Counted from the first letter of the stretch, positions 36,138 to 45,481 are shown. The stretch is DNA of 64,000 nt from an uncultured Erysipelotrichaceae bacterium (GCA_903789495.1 CAIFEQ010000002.1:1-64000); one strand, 5' to 3'. Program-made: numbers and translations. The notes: generated by a model from the sequence alone, not told the origin.

Positions 36138-36563
36138 GGAAATATCACCCGCCCATTTCACAATGAAACGAAATCTTTCAAGCAGATTATACAACCGTTC
36201 GCCTGCCAGCAAAAAATGTCTTTCCCTTCCTGCCTTCTGCGCAAGAATACAGAATGCGGTCATCGGAAGAGAACCGGACAGGGATTCAGAACGCTGTTTA
36301 TGGTCAAGAAGCCATGGTCTGAGAAAGTTTTCAGCTGCATAGCAAGATCACTTCAATTCTTTGCTTTGTTCGCGTCAGCTGCTCATGGTTGGGACGGAAA
36401 ACGAACGGAATGAAACCTCCTGGTTCAGATAATTTCACTTTTCCACATTTTCTGCATTTCAGCGGAAGAAAAGATTTTCCTTTTCGTTCTCCGTAATAGG
36501 ATTTGCCCCGTTTTTTCCTTATTCTGAACGTACAGGATAAAGGAAGTAGAGGAACAGAAAATT
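36138..36563. other. Divergent intergenic region of the sugar-diacid cluster
   Basis: A 426-base region between divergent CdaR/PucR and mannonate-dehydratase-like genes. It must hold promoters for both. AT-rich, T-tract sequence lies at 36470-36540. No gene or clear palindrome is seen. Confidence 0.5.
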
Positions 36564-37553
36564 ATGGCAATTACCATGCAGATCCCTGTACTGTTCTCCA
36601 AAAAGGCCAGTACACCGGATAATGAATTACAGCTCATCCGCGAAATGGGCATTACCAACGTTGATCTCAACTTCGACTATGAAACATGCAATTACGATGA
36701 CCTGTCTGCCGTTCTGGAGCACCTGAAGCAGTTTGGTCTGGAAGCCGGCAACCTCTCCTGCATGCCGCTGCAGAAGAACAAGATCATTGATCTGGGCTGG
36801 GATACCAGAGATGCTGAAATTTACAAGTATAATGATCTGATCCGGCTTGCTCACAAAGTCAATGTCCCGATTGTTTCCGTTGCCTGGCAGCCGAATGGCA
36901 TCCTGCGCACCGGCCGGATGTAATTCAAGTGTGCCCAGGGGGGTATTACGGGTTATGTCGATATGGAGGAAATCTCGAAGCGGTAAAATGCCAACGACCG
37001 GCTGTACACAGTCGATGAAATCTGGGAGAACTTCGCATATTTCCTGAAGAAGACCCTGCCGGTAGCGGAAGCGGAGGGCGTCCGCATGGCCCTGCATCCC
37101 AATGATCCGCCGGTGGAATATCTGGCTGGCGTCGGTTCGCTGATTTACCGGACCGAAGACTATAACCGGGCTTTTGCCTTAGCAAATGAATCGCCTGCAC
37201 TGGCCATGAAGATGTGCATCGGCTGCTGGCTGGAAGGCGGCAGTGCCTTCGGCGATCTGATGGCCGACATTGAAGACTTCTGCAAGCGCGACAAGATTGT
37301 CGTAGTCCACTTCCGCAACGTTACTTCTACCATTCCTTATTTCGAAGAAGTCCTGGCTGAAGATGGCTATGCTGATATGTATGCCATCATGAAGAAATTC
37401 GTGGAGTGCGGCTATGACGGACTGATGTCTGTCGATCATGTCTTCTCCCCGCATGAAAAGGACAATCCCAACCGCACCGTCGGATACTGCTATCCGACAG
37501 GCTATGCCAAAGGCCTGCTGCACACAGCTGAAGCCGAAGCAGGCAAGCACTGA
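36564..37553 (+). pseudogene. Mannonate-dehydratase-like gene (UxuA family) with two stop codons
   Basis: A 330-codon frame coding for a mannonate-dehydratase-like TIM barrel. Family landmarks are AWQPNGILRTGR, WENFAYFLKKTLPVAE, ALHPNDPP, MCIGCW, VVHFRNV and SVDHVF. Two in-frame TAA codons, at 36921-36923 (codon 120) and 36984-36986 (codon 141), interrupt it, yet all later motifs stay in the same frame. UxuA dehydrates D-mannonate to 2-keto-3-deoxygluconate. Translation from GGAAGTAGAGG would give only a 119-residue fragment. The decay looks recent. Confidence 0.85.
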
Positions 37554-37590
37554 ACATTCTCCTCCTTCTGAACAATTGATGCAGCAAAGA

Positions 37591-37616
37591 GGTTCCGTTT
37601 ATAGCGGAATCTTTTT
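37591..37616 (+). terminator. Terminator after mannonate-dehydratase-like pseudogene
   Basis: GGTTCCG (37591-37597) pairs with CGGAATC (37605-37611, one G-U), followed by TTTTT. Confidence 0.65.
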
Positions 37617-37781
37617 CATAGATTTGGGAGATAAGGAAAAGGCCTGTCTGACTGACAGGCCAGAGCGTCATGGTTAAACTGCAGCCGACAGCCTGAACCT
37701 GATGCTGTTCAGGCCCGCCAGCCGTTTTCGGATCGTCATGAACGGACAGCGGAGAATGCTCTCAGATTGCTTCTCTGCTGT

Positions 37782-38906
37782 TCATTCTGTCATTTCTCTG
37801 ATCATGTCCTGTACGGCCAGGGGAATGTAAGCCGTCGGATTCCGGATACACTCCTCTGTTGCTGCATAGGCGGTCAGCGGATAAGCATGAACCCGGTGCC
37901 GCTGCAGCTGCTCCTGACTCAGAGCACAGCTGCCGCAGATTGAGCAGACCGGCTTGCCGTTGTTTCCTTTGAGAATACCGGTCAGTACCTTGCCCTCCAG
38001 ACTCTGACTGTCCAGACGTCCCTCGCCTGTGACAATCAGATCTGCAGTACTGACATACTGGTAGAAATTCGTGATCTTCAGCAGCTCATCGATTCCGCTG
38101 CGGATCTCGGCATTCAGGAAAGCTGCGCACCCGCCGCCAAGTCCGCCGGCAGCGCCGGCCCCTGGCATGGTTCTGAGATCCGGCATGCCCGCCTGGATCA
38201 GCAGGCTGGCCAGGTGATCCAGTCCTTCATCCAGAATCTTCTGCTGCTGAGGATCTGCCCCTTTCTGCGGTCCATAGACATAGGCGGCGCCGTTCGGTCC
38301 GGTCAGAGGATTATTCACATCGCTCATCACGATGAACTCGGATTCCGCAATGCGGGGATCCCGGTTCTGCAGATCAATCTTCTGAATGTCCTGCAGACTG
38401 CCGCCGGCCGGAACGAAGGATCTGCCCTCCCGGTCCAGGAACTGCACCCCCAGAGCCGATGCCATGCCGCAGCCGCCGTCTGTGGTGGCACTGCCGCCGA
38501 CACAGATCTCAAAGTGCCGGATCCCCTGATCCAGCGCATCTCTGATCAGCTGCCCGACACCATAGGTAGTTGCCGTCAGAGGATGCAGGCCGATCTGTTT
38601 CGTCAGACCGCTGGCCTGAGCCATCTCGATGATGGCCGTCTTCTCATGCGCATTGTCAATGATGCCATAGCTGGCCTGGATGCTGCGGCCATCGGGAGAG
38701 CATACGGTAATCGTATGCCGTTCTCCCGGAATGCAGCCAAGGATGGTGTCCAGACTTCCCTCACCGCCGTCTGCCATGGGAATCCGGATCAGCTGAAACT
38801 GACTGTTGATCCGTTTCAGTTCATCCGCGATCAGACTGGCTGCTTCCACAGCGGTCAGGGAACCCTTGAAACTGTCTGGGATGATGAGAACTGTCTGTAT
38901 TTTCAT
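37782..38906 (-). CDS. garK: Glycerate kinase (GarK/GlxK family)
   Basis: A 374-residue glycerate kinase of the GarK family, phosphorylating D-glycerate to 2-phosphoglycerate. Landmarks are IIPDSFKGSLTAVEAA, PMADGGEGSLD, GGSATTDGGCGMA, PGAGAAGGLGGG and VTGEGRLDSQS. Length is normal. It lies 99 bases after a cdaR-type gene on the same strand and probably shares its transcript. It completes the route from glucarate through tartronate semialdehyde. Confidence 0.93.
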   Translation of the reverse strand: MKIQTVLIIPDSFKGSLTAVEAASLIADELKRINSQFQLIRIPMADGGEGSLDTILGCIPGERHTITVCSPDGRSIQASYGIIDNAHEKTAIIEMAQASGLTKQIGLHPLTATTYGVGQLIRDALDQGIRHFEICVGGSATTDGGCGMASALGVQFLDREGRSFVPAGGSLQDIQKIDLQNRDPRIAESEFIVMSDVNNPLTGPNGAAYVYGPQKGADPQQQKILDEGLDHLASLLIQAGMPDLRTMPGAGAAGGLGGGCAAFLNAEIRSGIDELLKITNFYQYVSTADLIVTGEGRLDSQSLEGKVLTGILKGNNGKPVCSICGSCALSQEQLQRHRVHAYPLTAYAATEECIRNPTAYIPLAVQDMIREMTE

Positions 38907-39005
38907 TTCCGTCCTCCCGTTTATAAAAGGAACTCCAACCTTAGTTTAGAATTCCTTCTTTTTCACAACAATGTTCTGCGTGACAAAGTATTTCAGAATT
39001 TTCTG

Positions 39006-40151
39006 TTACCGGGATGATTCAAGTCTCATTTCGTCATAGAATTCCAGCGCCAGCTGATAGAGGAACAGGGCATGATAGCTGCGCGGATCCTGACCGGTCG
39101 TCTCGGCAAGCTTGCGCAGACGGTATTGCACGCTGTTCTTATGCAGGTTCAGCTTCTGGGCAACGGCTGTAAGAGAACCGTTTTCGGCAATATAGATGCG
39201 CAGGAACTGCATCCACTCATCCAGATCCGGCATCAGATCGTCGGTAAAGAGCTGCCGGATGAACGCTTTCTTCTCATTCTTGTCCGGGATCTGCATCAGC
39301 AGATGCAGGGGATCGAGTTCATCGTAGACGCAGACGGACTTCTTCTGCCGGCTGGCGGTCATCAGGGCTGTTTCAGCCCGGATGTAGGCATCCCGGGGAG
39401 TCTGACAGCCGGGACTGCTGATGCCGGCCTGCAGGGAAAATCCGTACTTTCTTTCGATGACTTCCTGCAGGTCTGCCATGGCCTGCAGCAGTTCCGGATC
39501 AGTGTATTCCGGCAGGAGCGAGATGACCTTCAGGCCGGACTGATAGGATTCGGCCTGCAGACGGTTATGCAGCAGATTGATTACTGTCTGGCCGATCTGG
39601 ACCAGCTGTTCTTTTTCTTCGACTTCTTTTCCTTTCAGATCGATTTCCACCACTGCCAGGCGTCTGAACCGGGAGACATCGATCTGCAGCAGTTCTGCCT
39701 GCCGGGCTGACTGCTCGGTCATGGTGTCGGAAAGCCGGCCGAAGATGTATTCTTCCAGAAAGCTGTCATGGGCCTTCTGGTAGATCATTTCCTGATCCTT
39801 GCGGTAGTTCTCTGCCAGCATGATCTCGGTCATCCGCTTGACGATCTGGCCGTAATTGGAGACCACCTGGCTCTGACCGGTGATGCCGATGACGCCGACG
39901 ATCTCGTTGTTCAGCAGGATCGGCAGGTTGATGCCGTTGACGGCACCCTCATATTCATCATTGCGTTCAATGACGAGATCTTTCAGGTTGTTCTGAATGA
40001 TATGCAAAGCCCCGCCATGCACCGTACCGATGCGGGCGGGATCCGTACTGTCAATGATGATGCCGTCTGTTCCGATGAAATTGATGTTCTGATGAATCAG
40101 GGCGGCGATCTGCGTCACAATCTGATGCACATTATCCTTGGATAGATTCAT
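39006..40151 (-). CDS. cdaR: Sugar diacid regulator CdaR
   Basis: A 381-residue CdaR-type activator. The N-terminal sugar-diacid recognition domain is clear (about 1-135, LSKDNVHQIVTQIAALIHQN), followed by a GGDEF-like region and the PucR-type HTH (SLTAVAQKLNLHKNSVQYRL). In E. coli CdaR responds to glucarate, galactarate and glycerate and turns on gud and gar genes. Here it is upstream of garK. It probably controls garK and the gudD operon. Confidence 0.9.
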   Translation of the reverse strand: MNLSKDNVHQIVTQIAALIHQNINFIGTDGIIIDSTDPARIGTVHGGALHIIQNNLKDLVIERNDEYEGAVNGINLPILLNNEIVGVIGITGQSQVVSNYGQIVKRMTEIMLAENYRKDQEMIYQKAHDSFLEEYIFGRLSDTMTEQSARQAELLQIDVSRFRRLAVVEIDLKGKEVEEKEQLVQIGQTVINLLHNRLQAESYQSGLKVISLLPEYTDPELLQAMADLQEVIERKYGFSLQAGISSPGCQTPRDAYIRAETALMTASRQKKSVCVYDELDPLHLLMQIPDKNEKKAFIRQLFTDDLMPDLDEWMQFLRIYIAENGSLTAVAQKLNLHKNSVQYRLRKLAETTGQDPRSYHALFLYQLALEFYDEMRLESSR

Positions 40152-40275
40152 GCGTTACTGTCTTTATGCCTATTATAGACAGAATCTGCTGAACCGAAAC
40201 AGAACTAGCCTTGCCAAGGAGGAAGATTGCAAAAGAAAATCTCTGCCCCTTGCTGAGGCAGAGAAGTTCTGCGTT

Positions 40276-40959
40276 TCAGTCTTCCGGACTGATCTTGTTC
40301 AGCAGATCGATCAGGGTTTTCTTTTCCTCATCGGTCAGGTTCCCGAAGAGATCCGCGAACTGGGCACTGCGTTCGTCCTCCAGCTCGGCTGCCCGGCTCT
40401 GGCCCTTTTCGGTCAGAGAGATCAGGGTAGCCCGCTTGTCGCTGGGATCCGGTATCCGCTGGATATACCCGCCGTCTTCCAGACGATCCAGGAATTCTGA
40501 CATGCTCGAGGCATTGACGCCCATCTGCTGAGCGATCTCTTTCTGATGCATGCCAGCAGGGGCATCATTCAGGATTTCCAGGATATGTTCACGGGCCATC
40601 GGTCCCCGGTGCGGACGCGGTCCTCTGGGGCCGTCATCCGGTCCATGCCTGCGGCACTCATGCGGCGGCATCTCTTCCGGACCGTGCATGTGACGTCCGC
40701 ATTCTCTGTCTTCCGGACCAGGTCCGCGGTGACCGCACTCCCTGTCTTCCGGTCCATGCATATGACGTTCACACGACATGTCTCCGGGACCCCGGTCATG
40801 GCCTCTGCCATGTCCGCAGCCGCAGTGTTCTTCCTCTTCCGGGAAGGGCGGCATCCCCTCAGGCGGGGCGGGCATCTCCTCCGGACGAGGTCCGCGCGGA
40901 CGCAGCTGACGCCGGGTTCTGCGCAGGGCTTCAAACAACTGTTCATCTAACGATTTCAT
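40276..40959 (-). CDS. MarR-family regulator with Cys/His/Pro-rich N-terminal region
   Basis: A 227-residue protein. A normal MarR winged-helix core occupies about residues 119-227 (HQKEIAQQMGVNASSMSEFL and the wing DPSDKRATLISL). Residues 20-118 are Pro/Gly/Glu/Arg-rich low-complexity sequence with six Cys and ten His between 45 and 105, including the near-repeats HMHGPEDRECG and PEDRECGRHMHGPEE. Such composition suggests metal binding, which is inferred. The start at 40959 follows AAAGGAGG. A sigma-A promoter flanked by two matching palindromes lies upstream, pointing to autoregulation. Confidence 0.85.
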   Translation of the reverse strand: MKSLDEQLFEALRRTRRQLRPRGPRPEEMPAPPEGMPPFPEEEEHCGCGHGRGHDRGPGDMSCERHMHGPEDRECGHRGPGPEDRECGRHMHGPEEMPPHECRRHGPDDGPRGPRPHRGPMAREHILEILNDAPAGMHQKEIAQQMGVNASSMSEFLDRLEDGGYIQRIPDPSDKRATLISLTEKGQSRAAELEDERSAQFADLFGNLTDEEKKTLIDLLNKISPED

Positions 40960-40976
40960 GTCGTTCACCTCCTTTC

Positions 40977-41038
40977 GTTTGGTACCGAACATTTTATAGC
41001 ATGAGAGCTCCTTCCTGTCAACTGTTTCGGTGCCGAAA
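40977..41038 (-). promoter_or_regulatory. MarR promoter with two palindromic operators
   Basis: On the minus strand TTGACA (41021-41016), 17 bases, TATAAA (40998-40993) form a near-perfect sigma-A promoter. Upstream of the -35 lies TTTCGG-TG-CCGAAA (41025-41038); just downstream of the -10 lies GTTTGG-TA-CCGAAC (40977-40990). Both share the half-site CCGAA and are centred about 48 bp apart, as expected for a repressor that shuts its own promoter. Confidence 0.75.
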
Positions 41039-41087
41039 TATTAATTTTTCTCCCGATGGGACAGAAGAAAAAGAGACCAGATTGGTC

Positions 41088-41645
41088 TCATGGAAGCTGG
41101 GGAAACAGATTCAGACAGAACTGCGCCATGGCGTGAGGGGATTCCTGTGCGCCGTTTTTCAGCCAGGTGATGAGGATATTGCAGATAGCGCCGGAAAAAC
41201 AGTAGATCCGGTATTTTTCCATCGACTTCTGCGGCATGGAACCGAACAGGCTCTCCGCATACTCATCCAGAAGATTCTGGAACATGTCGGCAAATCCGGC
41301 TCTGTACAGCGTCAGGACATAGGACTTGACGGAGAGAAAAACCGTAAAGAGTCTTTCCAGCGACTGGCCCAGCTGAGCACGGGGAACCGGTCCGTCCAGC
41401 TCCGGATCAATGCCTTCCATGACCATGTCATGAATGGTCTCCATGCCCTGACGCAGCACATCCTTCTTGGACTGGAAATTGCGGTAGTAGGACGCCCGGG
41501 CGACGCCGGCCTTCTGGATGATGTCGGTGACGGTGATGGCTGAGAAGTCCTTTTCCATCAGCAGATCAAACAGCGCTTCTGAGATGGCCCGGCGTACCCG
41601 TTCATTTTCTTCCGCATTGGAAGCGATCTTTCTTGTCTGACGCAT
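41088..41645 (-). CDS. TetR-family transcriptional regulator
   Basis: A 185-residue TetR regulator. The HTH lies at about residues 38-65 (ITVTDIIQKAGVARASYYRN). The ligand domain is typical of the Bacillota TetR group with C-terminal TetR_C domains (YRIYCFSGAICNILITWLKN). The ATG at 41645 is selected because of GAGGAAGAGG upstream; a start 17 codons earlier lacks support. It is divergent from the MATE gene and is the probable repressor of it. Confidence 0.88.
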   Translation of the reverse strand: MRQTRKIASNAEENERVRRAISEALFDLLMEKDFSAITVTDIIQKAGVARASYYRNFQSKKDVLRQGMETIHDMVMEGIDPELDGPVPRAQLGQSLERLFTVFLSVKSYVLTLYRAGFADMFQNLLDEYAESLFGSMPQKSMEKYRIYCFSGAICNILITWLKNGAQESPHAMAQFCLNLFPQLP

Positions 41646-41707
41646 GCCTCTTCCTCGGTTCAGATAATTTGTATCATCGAAATCCGGCAGTCTCAAGAGA
41701 CAAAATG

Positions 41708-41723
41708 CTGTCTGATGCGACAG
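41708..41723. promoter_or_regulatory. Candidate TetR operator between tetR and MATE genes
   Basis: CTGTC-TGATGC-GACAG is a 16-bp inverted repeat in the divergent region. Its location fits an operator for the TetR protein. Confidence 0.4.
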
Positions 41724-41735
41724 ATAGCGGAAAAG

Positions 41736-41759
41736 TGGCTCAGCGGAGCCATTTTATTT
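41736..41759 (+). other. Hairpin in MATE leader region
   Basis: TGGCTC (41736-41741) pairs with GAGCCA (41746-41751), flanked by AAAA and TTTTATTTT. It looks like a terminator and lies about 60 bases ahead of the MATE start, so it may be an attenuator or insulator. Confidence 0.4.
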
Positions 41760-41810
41760 TCTGTCGGCGGTGATATGCTTTGTATCAGCAAGGCAGGAGG
41801 AAGGACTCAA

Positions 41811-43196
41811 ATGAAGGAAAAGAAAGACTCTCTGGAAGTATTTGCCTCGGCTTCGATCCCGAAGGCCGTGCTGAGCAATACGATCCCGGCGATGGCCGCG
41901 ATGCTGATGGTGCTGATCTACAACCTGGCAGATACCTTCTTCATCGGCCAGACCCACAATGCCCTGATGGTGGCGGCAGTTTCCCTGGCAACGCCGGTTT
42001 TCCTGATCTTCATGGCGCTGGGGACGATCTTCGGCATCGGCGGCACCAGCGTCATCTCCCGTTCGATCGGTGCCGGCCGGCAGGACTATGCCCGCCACGT
42101 CTGTGCCTTCTGCATGTGGGGCTGCACGATTGTCGGTATCATCATGACCATCCTGCTGCTGGTGTTCATGGATCCGGTGCTGAGCCTGATCGGCGCCAGC
42201 GCCCAGACCTGGGAATACGCAAGACAGTACCTGCAGATTGTTGCCCTGGCCGGACCGTTCGTCATGATCTCGAACTGCTATGCCAACATCATCCGTGCCG
42301 AAGGGCATGCCGGTCTGGCCATGATCGGTCAGCTGGCAGGCAATCTGCTCAATGTCATTCTCGACCCGATCATGATTCTCTCCTGGAACTGGGGCGTGGC
42401 CGGTGCCGCTGTCGCAACGGCCCTGAGCAATCTGATCAGTGCCCTCTACTATATCCATTACTTCCATACCGGCCGTTCCATTCTGAGCATCGCCTGGAAA
42501 GATGCGACGATTCATGACGGGGTCATGAAGAACGTTCTGTCCATCGGCATACCGGCAGCCCTGGGCGATATGCTGATGAGCGTATCCAACATTCTGGTCA
42601 ACGCCCGCATGGCCGCCTATGGCGACATGGCGGTGGCCGGCATCGGCGTGGCCATGAAGGTGACGATGATCACCGGCATGATCTGCATCGGCTTCGGGCA
42701 GGGCGTGCAGCCGCTGCTGGGCTGGTGCGTCGGGGCAAAGAACTGGCCGCGTTTCCGCAGATCGCTGCGTTTCTCCGTTCTGTTTGCCCTGGCTCTGAGC
42801 ACCGTGATGACCGTGGTCTGCTATGCCTATACCGGCGAAATCGTGCATGCCTTCCTGGATCAGGCGGAAGCCTATGCGTATGCCTGCCAGTTTGCCCGCA
42901 TCCTGCTGAGCACCAGCTTCCTGTTCGGCATGTATTATGTTCTTTCCAATGCCCTGCAGGCCATGGGTGCGGCCGGCAGTGCGCTGATCATAAACATGAG
43001 CCGGCAGGGACTGATCTACATACCCGCGCTGTTCCTCCTGGAAAGCGTGATGGGCATGAACGGTCTGGTCTGGGCCCAGCCGTGTGCGGATGTGCTGTCT
43101 CTGATTCTGGTCATTGTGCTGTATCTGCATACCTACCGCAGGGTGACGGCAGACCAGGCGGAACCGGCCGCTCAGCTGGCCCAGACACACGCCTGA
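41811..43196 (+). CDS. MATE-family efflux transporter
   Basis: A 461-residue MATE antiporter with about 12 helices. The N-terminal half (VLIYNLADTFFIGQ) and the C-terminal repeat (FCIGFGQGVQPLLGWCVGA-like region) are typical. It exports cationic or hydrophobic compounds by Na+ or H+ exchange. The ATG at 41811 has GGAGGAAGGA upstream; the earlier in-frame start is rejected. It is divergent from the TetR gene and ends at a bidirectional terminator. Confidence 0.9.
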   Translation: MKEKKDSLEVFASASIPKAVLSNTIPAMAAMLMVLIYNLADTFFIGQTHNALMVAAVSLATPVFLIFMALGTIFGIGGTSVISRSIGAGRQDYARHVCAFCMWGCTIVGIIMTILLLVFMDPVLSLIGASAQTWEYARQYLQIVALAGPFVMISNCYANIIRAEGHAGLAMIGQLAGNLLNVILDPIMILSWNWGVAGAAVATALSNLISALYYIHYFHTGRSILSIAWKDATIHDGVMKNVLSIGIPAALGDMLMSVSNILVNARMAAYGDMAVAGIGVAMKVTMITGMICIGFGQGVQPLLGWCVGAKNWPRFRRSLRFSVLFALALSTVMTVVCYAYTGEIVHAFLDQAEAYAYACQFARILLSTSFLFGMYYVLSNALQAMGAAGSALIINMSRQGLIYIPALFLLESVMGMNGLVWAQPCADVLSLILVIVLYLHTYRRVTADQAEPAAQLAQTHA

Positions 43197-43260
43197 GAAA
43201 GAAACGAAGGTCTGATAAGGAACTCTGCTTTCCTGTCTTCTGCCCTATCACCGGTTAACA

Positions 43261-43307
43261 AAAACGGGTTCTGTTTCACTGAATGCTCAGTGAACAGTTC
43301 CCGTTTT
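43261..43307. terminator. Bidirectional terminator between MATE and ABC operon
   Basis: AAAACGGG (43261-43268) pairs with CCCGTTTT (43300-43307), with an inner stem TTCACTGA/TCAGTGAA. A runs and T runs flank it so it serves both converging transcripts. Confidence 0.85.
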
Positions 43308-43390
43308 CTTGAATTCAGGACCGGGTCCCCCAGCGTGTCTGGTTTCTGTCTAAGACAGCCTGGCTGCCCGGCCTTTCCGGAGGAGGAATC

Positions 43391-44239
43391 TTACATGTTC
43401 CCTTCCCAGACGTCCTCTTTCATGTTGGTGATGATGTAGACCAGAGCACCCGCCAGGCACAGCAGGAACATGAGCACGGACAGGGCCGCGGCCCGCTGGT
43501 AGTCCATGTAGGTCGCCACCTGCTGATACAGCAGGATCCCCAGCATCTTGGGGTTGTTGGGTCCGGTCAGATACGGAATCGTGAAGGAAGCGATCTGACC
43601 CATGGCAATGAAGGTGGCCGAGACGATGAGGTCCTTGTAGGTCAGCGGCAGGATGATGTGCCGCAGCATCTGCCACTTCGAGCAGCCGGCATCCCGGGCA
43701 CTCTCGATGCAGGCGTCGGATACCCCGGACAGGGCCGCGCTCATCATCATCGTCGCAAAGGGAATGTTGAACCAGAGATTGCAGATGACAATGCCCTTGA
43801 TGTCATAGAGCAGGCCCGGCTTGTAGGAAGACCCCAGTGCCCGGGCAATGCGGGAGATCAGGCCGGAGTCCTTGATGACGTTCATGACCGCATAGACCGC
43901 CGCAATGCCGGGAATGAACCGGGGCAGCAGATAGAGTCTGCCGATGGCCCGGGAGATCGGCGTGTCCTTGAAGCGCAGATAGAGGGCCAGCAGGAACGCC
44001 AGGCCGGAACTGATGAGCGTGGTCAGCAGGGTTTCCTCAATCGTGAAGAGCAGACTCTGGAAGGCGGCCGCACTGGAGAAGAAATACGTATAGTTCTCCG
44101 TGGTAAAGACCCCGTCGGCGGTATGGAAAGACTCCACCACCGTGTTGATGATCGGATAGACCACCACCAGAACCATGATCGCTACGGCTGGCAGGACCAT
44201 GACATACGGCAGCCAGCGGTGTCCTTTTTTCTGCTTCAT
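43391..44239 (-). CDS. ABC transporter permease
   Basis: A 282-residue inner-membrane permease of a type I ABC importer (polyamine/iron/2-aminoethylphosphonate class). It has six hydrophobic segments and the ATPase-docking loop EAA motif ACIESARDAGCSKWQ, followed by ILPLTYKDL. It pairs with the permease at 46480-47301. It is the last gene of the operon. The substrate is unknown. Confidence 0.88.
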   Translation of the reverse strand: MKQKKGHRWLPYVMVLPAVAIMVLVVVYPIINTVVESFHTADGVFTTENYTYFFSSAAAFQSLLFTIEETLLTTLISSGLAFLLALYLRFKDTPISRAIGRLYLLPRFIPGIAAVYAVMNVIKDSGLISRIARALGSSYKPGLLYDIKGIVICNLWFNIPFATMMMSAALSGVSDACIESARDAGCSKWQMLRHIILPLTYKDLIVSATFIAMGQIASFTIPYLTGPNNPKMLGILLYQQVATYMDYQRAAALSVLMFLLCLAGALVYIITNMKEDVWEGNM

Positions 44240-44266
44240 AACGGAATCCCCTGCCTTTCTTTCTGC

Positions 44267-45460
44267 TTACTGCGCCAGAATGCCGATCTGCTCGGTCCAT
44301 CTGGTGCGGATGTCGGTCTGGATGGTGCCGATCGAGAGATAGTGCAGGCTGTCCATGTCGACTTCGTCCAGCCAGTCCGCATGATCGATGTCGGTCAGAT
44401 TGGCCGAATCGACAACCGGCGTGGCATACATGATGTTCCAGTCCTGGGCCTGGGCTTCATAGCTCAGGTAGTAGTCGATGACCGCCAGGGCTGCTTCCTT
44501 GTCCGAACCAATGGTGGGCATCAGGAAGCCGGCCAGACCGCCCATGAACGGCTCTTCCAGCTGGGTCAGAACGATGCTGTCGGGCAGGGTGCCCATGGCC
44601 TTTTCCGACAGCACCATGTTGGCAAAGGCCGGGGTCATGTCCACTTCACCGGTGGCCAGCAGATCCAGGGAGCCCTGGTTCTTGACCGGATACTGGACCT
44701 TGCCGGCGGTCTGATACAGGTAAGGATGCAGTTCTTCCAGCAGGGCAAAAGCCGCATCCCACTCGGCGGTATGATCGGTCTCCCAGGTCGGATCATCGCT
44801 CAGCGCCGCTTCTGCCGGCAGCTGGTTGTAGATGGTATTGGCCACGAAGGCAAAGCCGGCATTGCCGGTCGTCGGGTCGTTGTAGGTGAAGCGGCCCGGA
44901 TGGTCCTCGATCCACTGGTAGAGTTCATCCGCCGTGGTCGGCACTTCATCGGCCGGTACGGTATCGGAGTTGTAGGCCAGGAAGACGCTGGTGCCGCGGT
45001 ACGGGATGAAGGTATCGCCGACCACGTTGTCCTTGTACTTGACGTTGGCATAGTTCGGAATCTTGCTGGTGTCGATCGGTTCGAAGAAGTCATCCGAGGT
45101 CTGGGCCAGGATGGCGGTAATGGCGGAGTCATCGGTGGCGATCAGGTCGAAGTCGGTGTTCGTTTCGCCGGCCTTGTAGGCAGCGGCCAGGCGGTCCGGC
45201 AGAGACTGTTCATTCGTGCCGGAGACGATGAACTGAATTTCGACATGCGCGATGGTGTTGTAGTCGGGATCGGCATTGAAGCTGTCCGCGATAGCCTGCA
45301 GGGCATCCCCGACCTCCTGGCCGCCGTTGGACCAGATAGTGACCGTAGGGACTTCGCTGCTGTCCGCAGAACCCGAGGTGCCCGAAGCGCTGCAGCTGCC
45401 CAGCATACTGGCTGCGATGGCGGCGCAGAGACCGAATCTGACTGTCTTTCTGAAATGCAT
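44267..45460 (-). CDS. ABC transporter solute-binding lipoprotein
   Basis: A 397-residue extracellular binding protein. The signal peptide ends in a lipobox (SMLGSC), and a Ser/Gly linker follows. The fold is that of family 1/6-type solute-binding proteins (VTIWSNGGQEVGDALQAIAD, FMGGLAGFLMP). It captures the substrate for the two permeases. The GGGAG site precedes the ATG. The ligand is not recognisable from sequence. Confidence 0.88.
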   Translation of the reverse strand: MHFRKTVRFGLCAAIAASMLGSCSASGTSGSADSSEVPTVTIWSNGGQEVGDALQAIADSFNADPDYNTIAHVEIQFIVSGTNEQSLPDRLAAAYKAGETNTDFDLIATDDSAITAILAQTSDDFFEPIDTSKIPNYANVKYKDNVVGDTFIPYRGTSVFLAYNSDTVPADEVPTTADELYQWIEDHPGRFTYNDPTTGNAGFAFVANTIYNQLPAEAALSDDPTWETDHTAEWDAAFALLEELHPYLYQTAGKVQYPVKNQGSLDLLATGEVDMTPAFANMVLSEKAMGTLPDSIVLTQLEEPFMGGLAGFLMPTIGSDKEAALAVIDYYLSYEAQAQDWNIMYATPVVDSANLTDIDHADWLDEVDMDSLHYLSIGTIQTDIRTRWTEQIGILAQ

Positions 45461-45481
45461 CTTTCTCCCTCTCTTTCTGGA

